The notes under the pieces: model-generated | Database searches by the model: none | What the model was told of the DNA's origin: nothing | What the model saw: the letters and a program-made list of their open reading frames with translations, nothing else | Made by a program: the position numbers and the translations under genes | Shown here: positions 1-8,325 of the stretch, one piece after another | How the letters are laid out: the number at the start of each line of letters is the position of its first letter | Numbering within the stretch: the first letter of the stretch is position 1 | Assembly: GCA_042569595.1 (NCBI GenBank) | Contig: JBHPHI010000021.1 | Coordinates: forward strand, 1-14,758 | DNA length: 14,758 bases | Direction: 5' to 3' | From: JBHPHI01 sp042569595 | GTDB lineage: Bacteria; Patescibacteriota; Microgenomatia; UBA1400; 2-01-FULL-45-11

Positions 1-1256
1 AGTAGTTCTCTAGAAAAATGTCCGGAGTCTTTTTCAAATGAAGTCGATTCATTCAGTTTTAAAAGTGGAGTTATTAATATTAAGCTTCCTAGAATCGTGA
101 CCACGATCATCGAAGTTTTTTTTGAGTGAATTACGGCTAAGCCTTTTTGAATCCTATTCAACAATTCGTTCAATCCAACACAAATAAAAATAGTACAAAC
201 AATATAAACTAAAACTCCAGAAAGCATAATATTTCTATCAATCTGAGAGCTTTGTCCCATAGGCATTACCGTTCCGAAAGTTAAAATAGTTGTAACAAGA
301 AAAACCTGTAAATGTTTAATGTATTTCGATACTTTTTTTCTTTTTAAAACAATATAGCTTCCCAAGACGAACAACACTAAACCTGAATATCCAAAAGATT
401 TTATAAAACCTAAATATATTTTTGGAAGAAATCTTCTTACTCCTTTAGGATTTAATTTAAGTTCTCTTGAAAAACCATCTGATAAATAGGAGGATTTATA
501 ATCATGGATCGACTCAGAAAGACTAATAGATTTTGAGTAGGAGTGAGAAGTATTTGGAAAAGAAAAATATGTATTTGACAATAAAGTCAGAAACAACACG
601 CCAAGCACGATAAATATATTTATCACAAGAAGTTTAATAGACCAAGACTTCTTTGTATATAAAATGAAAAAACTATATATAAATAATGGAATAAATATCC
701 AATGCATCGAAATGCCCAATCCTAGTAATAAATAAAGAACAATTGGGACATAGGAATGAATCTTTTGACCCAAGCTAGTCAAAAAAAGATACATATACAT
801 AGCTAATAAAAAAGCTACAAAAATATACCTTTCAAGAACTAGCGATTGAGTGACAAATTCATACGAAAATCCTAAGAGAATAACGCTAGCAACCTTCGAA
901 AGCCACAAAACATATGTTTCACCTTTATATTTGTTTAATGAGGTAATCTTAGAAATTAATAAATACACAAAACCCAAACACAAAGAACCAAATATGCTTG
1001 CAATAAAATACCCCCTACCAACTACTGAAGAACCAAAGCCCATGACAGTAAATAAATTTACTATTTTTAACAAAACTGAAAAATGAACAGATTTATAATT
1101 TCCTCCCAAATACCCCAACCGAACAAAATCATCAGAGGATCCATAAGAAACAATATCAATGGGTTGATTAATTACAAAGAAAACCAAAAAACCAACCGCA
1201 AGCAAGACTGCCCAAAGAACATCTTTTCTTAACAAGGAATTGAGCTTATCTTTCAT
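1..1256 (-). CDS. Multipass membrane protein, DUF2723/GT-C glycosyltransferase-like (3' end outside window)
   Basis: The minus strand is open without a stop from an ATG at 1256 down to the left edge (418 full codons), so the C-terminus is missing. The protein is strongly hydrophobic with many predicted membrane helices (for example about residues 12-30, 84-102, 142-160, 170-200 and 205-228). After the first helix comes a short outside stretch with an acidic pair, D42-D43. Further on are an LERY motif at 141-144 and a GLGISMHW stretch near 179-186. This order resembles DUF2723 proteins (a GT-C-type membrane glycosyltransferase fold): an acidic site after TM1, an 'aEvY' motif, then a GLxLxxHxT stretch. 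The usual HPPG segment is not preserved, so the family call is tentative. It may transfer sugars from a lipid carrier at the outer face of the membrane. It is divergent from the amylase-kinase gene, with 45 bases between the two starts. Confidence 0.65.
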   Translation of the reverse strand, partial: MKDKLNSLLRKDVLWAVLLAVGFLVFFVINQPIDIVSYGSSDDFVRLGYLGGNYKSVHFSVLLKIVNLFTVMGFGSSVVGRGYFIASIFGSLCLGFVYLLISKITSLNKYKGETYVLWLSKVASVILLGFSYEFVTQSLVLERYIFVAFLLAMYMYLFLTSLGQKIHSYVPIVLYLLLGLGISMHWIFIPLFIYSFFILYTKKSWSIKLLVINIFIVLGVLFLTLLSNTYFSFPNTSHSYSKSISLSESIHDYKSSYLSDGFSRELKLNPKGVRRFLPKIYLGFIKSFGYSGLVLFVLGSYIVLKRKKVSKYIKHLQVFLVTTILTFGTVMPMGQSSQIDRNIMLSGVLVYIVCTIFICVGLNELLNRIQKGLAVIHSKKTSMIVVTILGSLILITPLLKLNESTSFEKDSGHFSREL

Positions 1257-1301
1257 AACCTTTAAACTAAGTAATAGACTAAAATTACTATACACCATTT
1301 T

Positions 1302-3275
1302 ATGACTGCCCAAACAGACTCTTGGATTGCTAATTCAATCATTTATCAGGTTTTTGTTGGAAGATGGGAGTCTGCAAATATCATAGATCACGAGGGTCAA
1401 GTTTTTAACAGGTTAAAAAACATTCCTTTTGAAAATCTAAAAAAAATTGGCGTCAATACAATTTACTTGCTTGGAATTTTTGACAACCAAGGACCAATAA
1501 TTGTGTCCGAAGAAGAGGGTCAGAATTTAAACACCGCACCAAATCGATGCCCTTCAGTATTTGCAATATCCAACCACAAATCAACAAATCCAAAGCTTGG
1601 AACAACAAACGAATTTAGAGAGTTAATTTCACTTCTAAAATCAAAAGGTTTTCATATAATTGTAGATTTTGTGCCAAACCACACAGGAACAACGCACCCA
1701 TGGATAAAAGATCATCCAAAATATTATCTTCAAAAAAATGGAAAGATTATTACAGAATTTTCCCAAGATGTTTGTAAGCTAGACTACTCAAATCAAGAAC
1801 TTAGAGAAGAAATCATACAAGTACTTGAAACCATAATAGATTGGGGGGTTGATGGATTTAGGTGCGACATGGCTCATTTGATTCCAGGAGATTTTTGGTC
1901 AAGCACCATTCAAAAACTAAAGTCAGAATACAGAAACTTAATATTTATTGCTGAAGCATATTCAAATTCAATTTTTGATTTAAATTTAACAAAAGAAATG
2001 ATTAGGTTGGGGTTTGATGGAGTTTATCATGCTGCCTTGTATGAAAACATCAAAAAAGTATATGAAAACAATAAGCCAGAATCATATCTCAATGATCATC
2101 TTTCTTACATAAAGTCAAGAACAGACATAAGAGACCATCTTGTAAATTATTTATCCAACCATGATGATGGATTGCCAAAAGGCGCTGAGAATCATTTAAA
2201 TGAGCTCTTGCAAAAAATCCTCAAACAACCTGGGTCTGCATTGATTTTTAATGGACTAATCAATGGACAAATGGAAAGGTTGGCACATCACTATATTGAA
2301 ATACTGTCAGACAAAAAAAACGAAACTTTCAACATCTCTGACAAATCAATGAAAATATTTTCAATAAGAAATTCAAGAAGTGTAATTTCCCTGGATATCG
2401 GAGCATCAAAAATAGAATCAGCCGTTGTAAATGATGAGTTTGAAATTAACAACACAGACAAACAGCCCACAAATAAAAACAGCTTTCAAGATTTCACAAA
2501 TCAAATAAAAAGCGTTATTAATACTCATTTAGAAAATAACCCAAGCGCCCATGCAATTTCAATTGCTTTACCAGGAATAATCAGCCAATCAGGGATAGTT
2601 AGGTTTTCAGGAGGAAGCCTTCCTTTTCTAAGTCAAAAAAACTTGAAGCTAGAGCTAGAGAAACATTTTGAGCTACCCATCTTTCTTGAAAACGATGCAA
2701 ATTGTTTTGCGCTAGGGGAAGCAGTAATGGGTGCGGGAAGAAATTACAGTACAGTTTTTGGAATAACGTGGGGAACAGGAATAGGATCAGGCATCGTAAT
2801 AGATCAAAAGCTTTTTGAGGGTGCTGGAGCTGCAGGAGAAATAGGTCATATACCAATCACGACATCAAACCAATCTATTACCTGCGGTTGTGGAAAATCA
2901 AACTGTCTCGAAATATACGCTTCTGGGTCTGCCATTCAAAATCAATACAAAGAGATGGGAGGGGAAATAGAAAACGCCTCCGTTCAAGATATTGTAAATT
3001 CAAAAGAAGCAATAGCCATAGCTTTAATCGATCAAGCTGTTGAGTATTTAGCAGAAATAATTGCCGCAAGCATAGATATGATGAATCCAGAAATAATCAT
3101 AATTGGTGGCGGACTTAGTCAAATTGAAGAAGGAGTTTTCAGTAAACTGAAAAGGACAGTTAGAAAACATGAGATTAACTCCATTCAAAAGACAATTATT
3201 GTAAAAAAAGAACTTCCAAATGCAGCTCTTATCGGAGCAGCGCTAATAGCAAGACAAGAAAATGAACCATCCTAA
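1302..3275 (+). CDS. Fusion of GH13 alpha-amylase domain with ROK-family sugar kinase
   Basis: Two enzymes are joined in one 657-residue chain. Residues 1-355 form a short GH13 (beta/alpha)8 domain: region I is DFVPNH (122-127), the nucleophile is D189 in GFRCD, the acid/base is E218 in IAEAY, and the transition-state aspartate is D288 in SNHDD. All three catalytic acids are present, but the usual C-terminal beta-sandwich is absent. Residues 360-655 form a ROK kinase: the phosphate-binding DIGASK (365-370), the catalytic D465 in ENDAN, GTGIGSG (491-497), the zinc site with H516 of GEIGH plus C528, C530 and C535, and the nucleotide-site IGGG (601-604). ROK proteins of this kind are usually glucokinases or other hexose kinases. 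No helix-turn-helix is present, so it is not a ROK repressor. The likely role is cytoplasmic: cleaving alpha-glucans and phosphorylating the released sugar. The exact substrate cannot be read from the sequence. No clear Shine-Dalgarno precedes the ATG. The next gene starts inside its last codons. Confidence 0.88.
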   Translation: MTAQTDSWIANSIIYQVFVGRWESANIIDHEGQVFNRLKNIPFENLKKIGVNTIYLLGIFDNQGPIIVSEEEGQNLNTAPNRCPSVFAISNHKSTNPKLGTTNEFRELISLLKSKGFHIIVDFVPNHTGTTHPWIKDHPKYYLQKNGKIITEFSQDVCKLDYSNQELREEIIQVLETIIDWGVDGFRCDMAHLIPGDFWSSTIQKLKSEYRNLIFIAEAYSNSIFDLNLTKEMIRLGFDGVYHAALYENIKKVYENNKPESYLNDHLSYIKSRTDIRDHLVNYLSNHDDGLPKGAENHLNELLQKILKQPGSALIFNGLINGQMERLAHHYIEILSDKKNETFNISDKSMKIFSIRNSRSVISLDIGASKIESAVVNDEFEINNTDKQPTNKNSFQDFTNQIKSVINTHLENNPSAHAISIALPGIISQSGIVRFSGGSLPFLSQKNLKLELEKHFELPIFLENDANCFALGEAVMGAGRNYSTVFGITWGTGIGSGIVIDQKLFEGAGAAGEIGHIPITTSNQSITCGCGKSNCLEIYASGSAIQNQYKEMGGEIENASVQDIVNSKEAIAIALIDQAVEYLAEIIAASIDMMNPEIIIIGGGLSQIEEGVFSKLKRTVRKHEINSIQKTIIVKKELPNAALIGAALIARQENEPS

Positions 3276-5184
3276 ACCACAATCACTCTCAAAATACATT
3301 CAAGGAGAAATTCTCCATTTTGAACTCGATAAAGATTATTTTAATGGAAACGAAGCAATCCTAGCTTCAGACATTAGTGGAAAGTTTAAGGAGTATTTAT
3401 TTTTAGAAAGTGAAAAAAACCTCTCACTTAAGATCCCGATAGAAAAAACTGGTTTTTTTCAGTGGAGCATTAAACATAAACCACAAAAAGAAAATGAATG
3501 GAAGCAAGCAAATATAAATGATCAGGAATTTTCAGGGGAAATTCAAGTAGATCCTAGTTGGATAACCGATGCAATCGTATACAGTGTTTTTGTTAGGTTT
3601 TTTAAGGGAAAAATTAAGGAAAAGGTTGATCGAAAACCAAATATTTACAAAAAAGAAGGAATCGGAGAAGAGGAGTTAAAAACAAAAACAATCAGCTCAA
3701 AAGAGTCAGTATTGCCAGGAGAGGGAGGCACCTTCGACGACGTAAAAGATCACTTAGACGTTTTAAAATCCATGGGTATAAATACCTTATATTTTAATCC
3801 TATTCATACAATTGGAGATATTTATAGAGGGTACAACATGCTCGACCAACTCCCCCCCTACCTGCAGCCTGGTAGTCCATATTCAATAAAAGACTATAAA
3901 TCAATAGATCCAGAACTAACGTACGACAAGGATACAGGCAAACACTTAATGTCCAACCCTCAACAAGAATTTAAAGACCTTATTAAAGCTGCTCACGATA
4001 GAAAGATGTATGTAGTTATGGACTTAGTGTTCAACCACACTGCTCACGATTTCGTCTTTCAGCGCATCAAACCTGAGTGGTACTTATATAAAGAAAATAT
4101 AAATTCCTTAGATGATCCATATTTATATCCAGAAGACCTGAAGCAAGGAAAGCCTTGGGGAGATGCTAGGCATACATTTTGCCCATACGATCATGGCACA
4201 TGGTGGGAAGACTGCGCTCAATTAAACTGGGAATATAAAATTCCAGAAGGTCCAAATCAACCCCCCCCAAATTCATCGTTAGATGAGATGTATGAATACT
4301 TTAAATCTATTCCAAAATATTGGATTAAACACTTTGGAGTGGATGGGTTTAGGTGTGATGTAGCATACAGAGTTCCACCAGATTTTTGGAGGCAATGCAT
4401 TCAGGAATCCAGGAGTGAGTCCAGAAAAGATAATAATAATTTGTCTGGGGATGTAGTATTTATCGCTGAAAGTTACACTAGCGACCTAGAATCACTACAA
4501 CAATCAGGGTTTACAGCAGTATATGGAGATTATTCTCACAAATTAAAAACCCCAGAAACAATAAAAGGATACTTAGATCATATTTATAACATTTCAGATT
4601 CTGCATACCCCCCTGGATCAAAATGGTTTATTTTTCCCGACAGTCATGATTTCGACAGGTCGCCAAGGAAGGTGTTGGGAGAAGATCTGTCAGAGGAAAA
4701 AGCCCTATTGGCTAACCAGTCAAGATGGTTGTTGTCAGCCTGTGTTCCAGGCATGCCTCTGATTTTTAATGGTTTTGAGAAAATTGAATGGGAGCCAATT
4801 AATATATGGAGTTATGGAGCAATTAATTGGGAAAAAGACATCGACTTGAAAAGATATATATCTAAAGTAAACCACATCAGAAGAAGGCTCGTAGCTCTTC
4901 AAAAAGGAAATTACAGCTACATACACTCAAATCAGGGGCTCAGTCACGATACTCAAATTTTTTCATTTGAGAGAAAACACCGAAAACATCGTGTTATTGT
5001 TGCAATAAACATGGATGTACACAGTCAAGCTGGTCCTACAACTTTATATCTTCCAGAGGAGTACGATAGAGAATTTACCATAACAGATGAATTAACTAAG
5101 GAAAAATATCAAAGAGAAGGACGAGAGATGATAATTAAACTAGACCCTGGACAATCACACATTTTTACCGTGAAATTTAACTAA
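3262..5184 (+). CDS. GH13 alpha-amylase family glycoside hydrolase with N-terminal beta domain
   Basis: This 640-residue enzyme has an N-terminal beta-rich domain (about 1-95, probably a carbohydrate-binding or Ig-like module), a catalytic barrel from about 97 to 530, and a C-terminal beta domain (about 540-640). Catalytic motifs are complete: DLVFNH (254-259), nucleophile D366 in GFRCD, acid/base E403 in FIAES, and D463 in DSHDF. It lacks a signal peptide and so probably acts in the cytoplasm on glycogen or maltodextrins. Whether it hydrolyses or transfers cannot be told from sequence. It shares the VDGFRCD and FIAE contexts, the P-x-DFW stretch after the nucleophile and the SWI..IY.VFV opening with the preceding fused GH13 domain, so the two look like diverged tandem paralogues. 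Its ATG lies 14 bases inside the end of that gene, suggesting translational coupling. The gene contains C7 and C8 tracts, unusual in such AT-rich DNA. Its stop overlaps the convergent gene's end by 8 bases. Confidence 0.88.
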   Translation: MNHPKPQSLSKYIQGEILHFELDKDYFNGNEAILASDISGKFKEYLFLESEKNLSLKIPIEKTGFFQWSIKHKPQKENEWKQANINDQEFSGEIQVDPSWITDAIVYSVFVRFFKGKIKEKVDRKPNIYKKEGIGEEELKTKTISSKESVLPGEGGTFDDVKDHLDVLKSMGINTLYFNPIHTIGDIYRGYNMLDQLPPYLQPGSPYSIKDYKSIDPELTYDKDTGKHLMSNPQQEFKDLIKAAHDRKMYVVMDLVFNHTAHDFVFQRIKPEWYLYKENINSLDDPYLYPEDLKQGKPWGDARHTFCPYDHGTWWEDCAQLNWEYKIPEGPNQPPPNSSLDEMYEYFKSIPKYWIKHFGVDGFRCDVAYRVPPDFWRQCIQESRSESRKDNNNLSGDVVFIAESYTSDLESLQQSGFTAVYGDYSHKLKTPETIKGYLDHIYNISDSAYPPGSKWFIFPDSHDFDRSPRKVLGEDLSEEKALLANQSRWLLSACVPGMPLIFNGFEKIEWEPINIWSYGAINWEKDIDLKRYISKVNHIRRRLVALQKGNYSYIHSNQGLSHDTQIFSFERKHRKHRVIVAINMDVHSQAGPTTLYLPEEYDREFTITDELTKEKYQREGREMIIKLDPGQSHIFTVKFN

Positions 5185-5773
5185 CAGCCTCCTCAAGCAT
5201 TTCTAGGTGGTCAGAGATTATCCAAGAAACTTGTTCTTTGCTGTTTACTTCCTCCAAGGACTCAGCCAAATAGTAGTCCCCCACGACATCAGACAACCAA
5301 ACCGACAAATCATTTGGATGTCTCTCATAGTGAAACTTCAGCACATCTTCTGGCAAAGAGTCAATCGACTCCTTTAAGTCATTTATCGATCTAATCTCAA
5401 CACCATTGGAGAAAGAAAAAGGACTGGTTACCTCTCTTAACCATCTCTTTGCAACATAGTCAGGTAAATTCAAGGTTCTCATCATTTGTCTTTCAAGAGC
5501 AACTATCAACCCCCACCTGTGAGAGTAATTTCGAAGCTCATCTGCCAAATCCTTATCTCCAACAACATGCTCTACCCAGTCTGCAATATGGTTGCTGCCA
5601 TCTCCAATATGGACATTTATAACGTCCTCGGTAAAAGCCAAAAATGCTTGTTTAAGCTCCCATAAATTTTTTACAGACAAGCCATTCGAAAACAAAAAAG
5701 CTTTATTGCGCGGAGTTACATATGCTCGCCACTTTGGTGACAAATATTGAGTATTTCTAACAAAATTATGCAT
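5177..5773 (-). CDS. Two-repeat protein, DUF5752-like, coupled to GH57 amylase
   Basis: The product is 198 residues and contains two copies of one domain, about residues 27-98 and 116-190. Each copy opens with F-x-FSNG, continues with a helix of the form LxELKxxxxxxxEDVxxxH, and then carries the pattern W-x-x-x-VVGDxxLAxxL. I recall similar repeats as DUF5752, an uncharacterised family of archaea and bacteria, but could not check this. No catalytic residues are recognised. It is the last gene of the glycosyltransferase-GH57 operon. I chose the ATG at 5773, which overlaps the GH57 stop by 8 bases (ATGCATAA) and has a purine-rich AGAAAGAAG just upstream. The same frame is open to 5824, adding 17 residues before the conserved part, and this longer start is less likely. 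Genetic coupling suggests a helper or regulator of glucan metabolism, which is inference only. Confidence 0.75.
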   Translation of the reverse strand: MHNFVRNTQYLSPKWRAYVTPRNKAFLFSNGLSVKNLWELKQAFLAFTEDVINVHIGDGSNHIADWVEHVVGDKDLADELRNYSHRWGLIVALERQMMRTLNLPDYVAKRWLREVTSPFSFSNGVEIRSINDLKESIDSLPEDVLKFHYERHPNDLSVWLSDVVGDYYLAESLEEVNSKEQVSWIISDHLEMLEEAVS

Positions 5774-6989
5774 GGACAGTACTTCTTTCTTCTGAACTAG
5801 CATATACCCTTTGTCGCAGGTCATGCAATATGGTCATGAAATGTTGATAGGCCTCATAAGGGCTTTCATTTGGAGAAAAATACTTATGAACATCGCCATC
5901 AGCAAACCATTTTGTACACATATAATAAAAATGATCACTTACAGATAATTTTCTCCATCTCTCAAGAAGACCTGGGTCTGCAGATTTTTTAATCTTTTTC
6001 TCTAATCCATAAAGATTATCTAATGCAGATAACTGCATAGGGTTTGACATCCAAGCGGACAAATCCCTCTCAACATCAGCCCAAGAAGTTAAGTCTGGCA
6101 TATCGATAGTATCCATAGCTGGGAATGCATGCGCTGCTTCGGAAACAGTCATAAATGTATTGTCCGGATGTTTTTTTATTTCATGTGGTAGTTGTCTCAT
6201 GAAATCAAATATTCCTGTGTCTTCCCACTGATGTTCCCCAAATGTTTCATAGTCCATAAATAAATTAACAACACTTCCATTCCCATTTACCGCAGATATC
6301 CAACTTGCATACTTTTCGGCTGTTAAAGGCCAGCCGTCCCAGTCTCTAGAGGAAAATCTAAAAGCTATATCATCAGAAAGTTTATAGTTTTTCAAAAGCA
6401 AACGAATTTTTTCAGTCCCGATTGGCCGATAAACAAAATTAGGAGATCTCCATCCCAAATACCTTTCAACTCCTTCGGCCAAAATAGTATTAAAACCCAG
6501 AGATTCAATCACGGAAGCCAAAGAATTGTTATATATCAACTCAGTATTTCGAAATGAAACTGTTTCATATGAAAAAATATCTTTAAGTTTTTGTTTATGC
6601 ATAAACACCTGGTCTTTAAATTCTTCAGGGGAAAACATAAAAGAAAGGCTGTGATAATAAGTTTCATTTACTAGTTCAACTTTCCCAGTGCTCACCAATC
6701 TCTTAAAGCTGTCTAAAACCTCAGGAGCAAATTGTTCAAATTGATCCAAAACCACTCCAGAAATTGAAAAAGAAACTTTAAAATCATCGTGAGACTGGAC
6801 AAGGTCATACAACAATTGATTCATTGGTAAATAGCATTTTTTCGCTACTTTTTTAAGGATTTTTTCATTATCTAGTCGCTCTAAACCAGGGTCAGAAAAA
6901 TAACGACCATCATCACCAATAGAAAAAATCGAGTAATCCTTCACCCGATATGGTTGATGAACATGAAAATAAAAAACTATTGCTGCCAT
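5766..6989 (-). CDS. GH57 family alpha-amylase-like glycoside hydrolase
   Basis: This 407-residue protein carries the GH57 motifs in order. Motif 1 is HVHQP (9-13). Motif 2 is the KVELVNETYYH stretch (103-113). Motif 3 contains the presumed nucleophile E150 in FRNTELIY. Motif 4 contains the presumed acid/base D246 in MDYETFGEHQW. A late aromatic segment, DHFYYMCTKW (about 350-360), matches motif 5. The length fits the short, roughly 400-residue GH57 alpha-amylase group rather than the 4-alpha-glucanotransferases (about 650) or the longer branching enzymes. No signal peptide is seen, so it should act in the cytoplasm on alpha-1,4-glucans. It starts 3 bases after the stop of the glycosyltransferase and overlaps the small two-repeat gene at its end, so all three are probably co-transcribed. 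Pairing of a GH57 enzyme with a glycogen-synthase-like glycosyltransferase points to storage-polysaccharide metabolism. A branching or transferase activity cannot be excluded. Confidence 0.88.
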   Translation of the reverse strand: MAAIVFYFHVHQPYRVKDYSIFSIGDDGRYFSDPGLERLDNEKILKKVAKKCYLPMNQLLYDLVQSHDDFKVSFSISGVVLDQFEQFAPEVLDSFKRLVSTGKVELVNETYYHSLSFMFSPEEFKDQVFMHKQKLKDIFSYETVSFRNTELIYNNSLASVIESLGFNTILAEGVERYLGWRSPNFVYRPIGTEKIRLLLKNYKLSDDIAFRFSSRDWDGWPLTAEKYASWISAVNGNGSVVNLFMDYETFGEHQWEDTGIFDFMRQLPHEIKKHPDNTFMTVSEAAHAFPAMDTIDMPDLTSWADVERDLSAWMSNPMQLSALDNLYGLEKKIKKSADPGLLERWRKLSVSDHFYYMCTKWFADGDVHKYFSPNESPYEAYQHFMTILHDLRQRVYASSEERSTVHA

Positions 6990-6992
6990 AAA

Positions 6993-8195
6993 CTAACTCA
7001 AAATTTTGTTATACACTCTCATGGTTTTTTGGGCAGCCACTCTCCAGGTTAGTTTCAGAGCTTCTTCTCTCGCAAGGCGTGTCATTTCTGCCGAAAACAC
7101 AGGGTACTCTAAGGCAGACAAAATCATCGAGCTCATTTTATGAATGTCCCAAAAATCAACACTCATTACATTGGACAGGGTCTCTGCTACTCCCGATTGT
7201 TTCGAAATAACTGCAGGAGTGCCAGCTGCGATAGATTCAAGAGCCACAATTCCATAAGGCTCTGAAACAGAGGGCATTACAAATACGTCTGCCATTTGAT
7301 ATAGATCCTTAAGTTTTTGTCCAGTAATGAATCCTGGAAACAAAACCCTACCTCCGATACCCATATATGCAGAATCCATAATTAATTGCTGTTCCATGTC
7401 TCCAGTGCCAACAACCAAAAATATTGTATTTGGCTGATATTCCAACACCCTTTGAGCTGCTTTCAGTAGATAATCAACACCTTTTTGAAAGGTCAGTCTT
7501 CCAACAAATAAGACAATATTGTCATTTGGGAATAGTCTACGAATTGTTCTAGGAGAAAACTCACTCAAATCAATGCCATTATGAACTACATCAATCTTGT
7601 CACTAGCAATACTATATTTTTTATGGACTATCTCCTTTGTGTAGTTTGAAACTGCAATTACCCTACTCGCATTATTCAATCCCGCATACTCTGTTTCAGC
7701 GATAACAGGATTTACGCTTCCTCCTGTTCTGTCATATTCAGTTGCATGTATATGAGCCACCCAAGGTTTTCCAGATTTTTTATTTGCCTTCATTGCGGCA
7801 GGATATGACATCCAGTCATGAGCATGAATTATATTGTGATCTTGTCTTTCCGACCACTCATTAGCCATCTCAGAGAAGCGAATTGCTTCTTCATAAATAG
7901 TCCTACCATAAAGCTGCATATTTGAGGCCTTTCTCAATTTTGAGTATGTAGTTTTATTAAAATAAGCCTGAAGAAGGGAATTAATCGCAGTTATTTTTAC
8001 ATTTTCCAAATCATGAGAAAGTAGATCCATAAAAGGCGCGTCTGTTGGAAGTTTTCTTGGTAGAGCAAAAGAGATTTTTGCTCCTTCTTGAGAAAGGCCT
8101 TTTGCTAGGCCATAGCAAGCCACGCCAAGACCACCCGTATTATGAGGGGGTAGTTCCCATCCAAACATTAAAACTGGCAATTTATCTTTATTCAT
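6993..8195 (-). CDS. Glycogen/starch synthase-like glycosyltransferase (GT4/GT5 type, GT-B fold)
   Basis: This 400-residue GT-B enzyme has an N-terminal Rossmann half with the FGWELPPHNTGGLG segment (11-24), typical of the acceptor and donor phosphate loop, and HAHDW (124-128). The C-terminal nucleotide-sugar half carries GRLTFQKG (232-239; R233 and K238 are the usual phosphate-binding pair) and the E-x7-E motif EPYGIVALE (312-320). These match GlgA-like and related GT4 enzymes that add glucose from ADP- or UDP-glucose to alpha-glucans. Donor and acceptor are inferred from the neighbouring GH57 and GH13 genes. I chose the ATG at 8195. The frame stays open to a TTG at 8267, but those 24 residues are not family-like and a good promoter lies within them. 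It is the first gene of a three-gene operon, with GH57 starting 3 bases downstream. Confidence 0.85.
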   Translation of the reverse strand: MNKDKLPVLMFGWELPPHNTGGLGVACYGLAKGLSQEGAKISFALPRKLPTDAPFMDLLSHDLENVKITAINSLLQAYFNKTTYSKLRKASNMQLYGRTIYEEAIRFSEMANEWSERQDHNIIHAHDWMSYPAAMKANKKSGKPWVAHIHATEYDRTGGSVNPVIAETEYAGLNNASRVIAVSNYTKEIVHKKYSIASDKIDVVHNGIDLSEFSPRTIRRLFPNDNIVLFVGRLTFQKGVDYLLKAAQRVLEYQPNTIFLVVGTGDMEQQLIMDSAYMGIGGRVLFPGFITGQKLKDLYQMADVFVMPSVSEPYGIVALESIAAGTPAVISKQSGVAETLSNVMSVDFWDIHKMSSMILSALEYPVFSAEMTRLAREEALKLTWRVAAQKTMRVYNKILS

Positions 8196-8237
8196 AATTT
8201 CACAACAACAAACCGGCCAAATAAAAGCCTTAAATCT

Positions 8238-8267
8238 ATAATAATCTTCTAAAAAACCCCAAGTCAA
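8238..8267 (-). promoter_or_regulatory. Sigma-70-like promoter of the glycosyltransferase-GH57 operon
   Basis: Reading the minus strand, TTGACT (8267-8262) is followed by an 18-base spacer and TATTAT (8243-8238). These match the -35 and -10 consensus at 5 of 6 positions each. The predicted transcript start is near 8231, giving a leader of about 36 bases before the ATG at 8195. It sits in the 130-base gap downstream of the 220-residue gene, which separates the two minus-strand units. The match is by eye and untested. Confidence 0.6.
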
Positions 8268-8325
8268 ATGGAATTTACCGACGTTAAAGGAAGATCCGTG
8301 AAAATGATGTTAATTTGTATTCTTT

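Noticed and set aside
850..1086. Plus-strand frame of 78 codons
   Set aside because: It lies antisense to the continuous membrane-protein frame on the minus strand and has low-complexity Lys/Thr/Pro content with no family signal.
2599..3069. Minus-strand frames inside the ROK domain
   Set aside because: They are Leu/Phe-rich shadows of a strongly supported coding frame.
1302..3275. ROK half as a transcriptional repressor (NagC/XylR type)
   Set aside because: There is no helix-turn-helix. The N-terminal partner is a GH13 barrel and the kinase catalytic Asp is intact.
8196..8267. N-terminal extension of the glycosyltransferase from a TTG start
   Set aside because: It overlaps a good -35/-10 pair, has no family-like sequence, and the conserved N-terminus begins just after the ATG at 8195.
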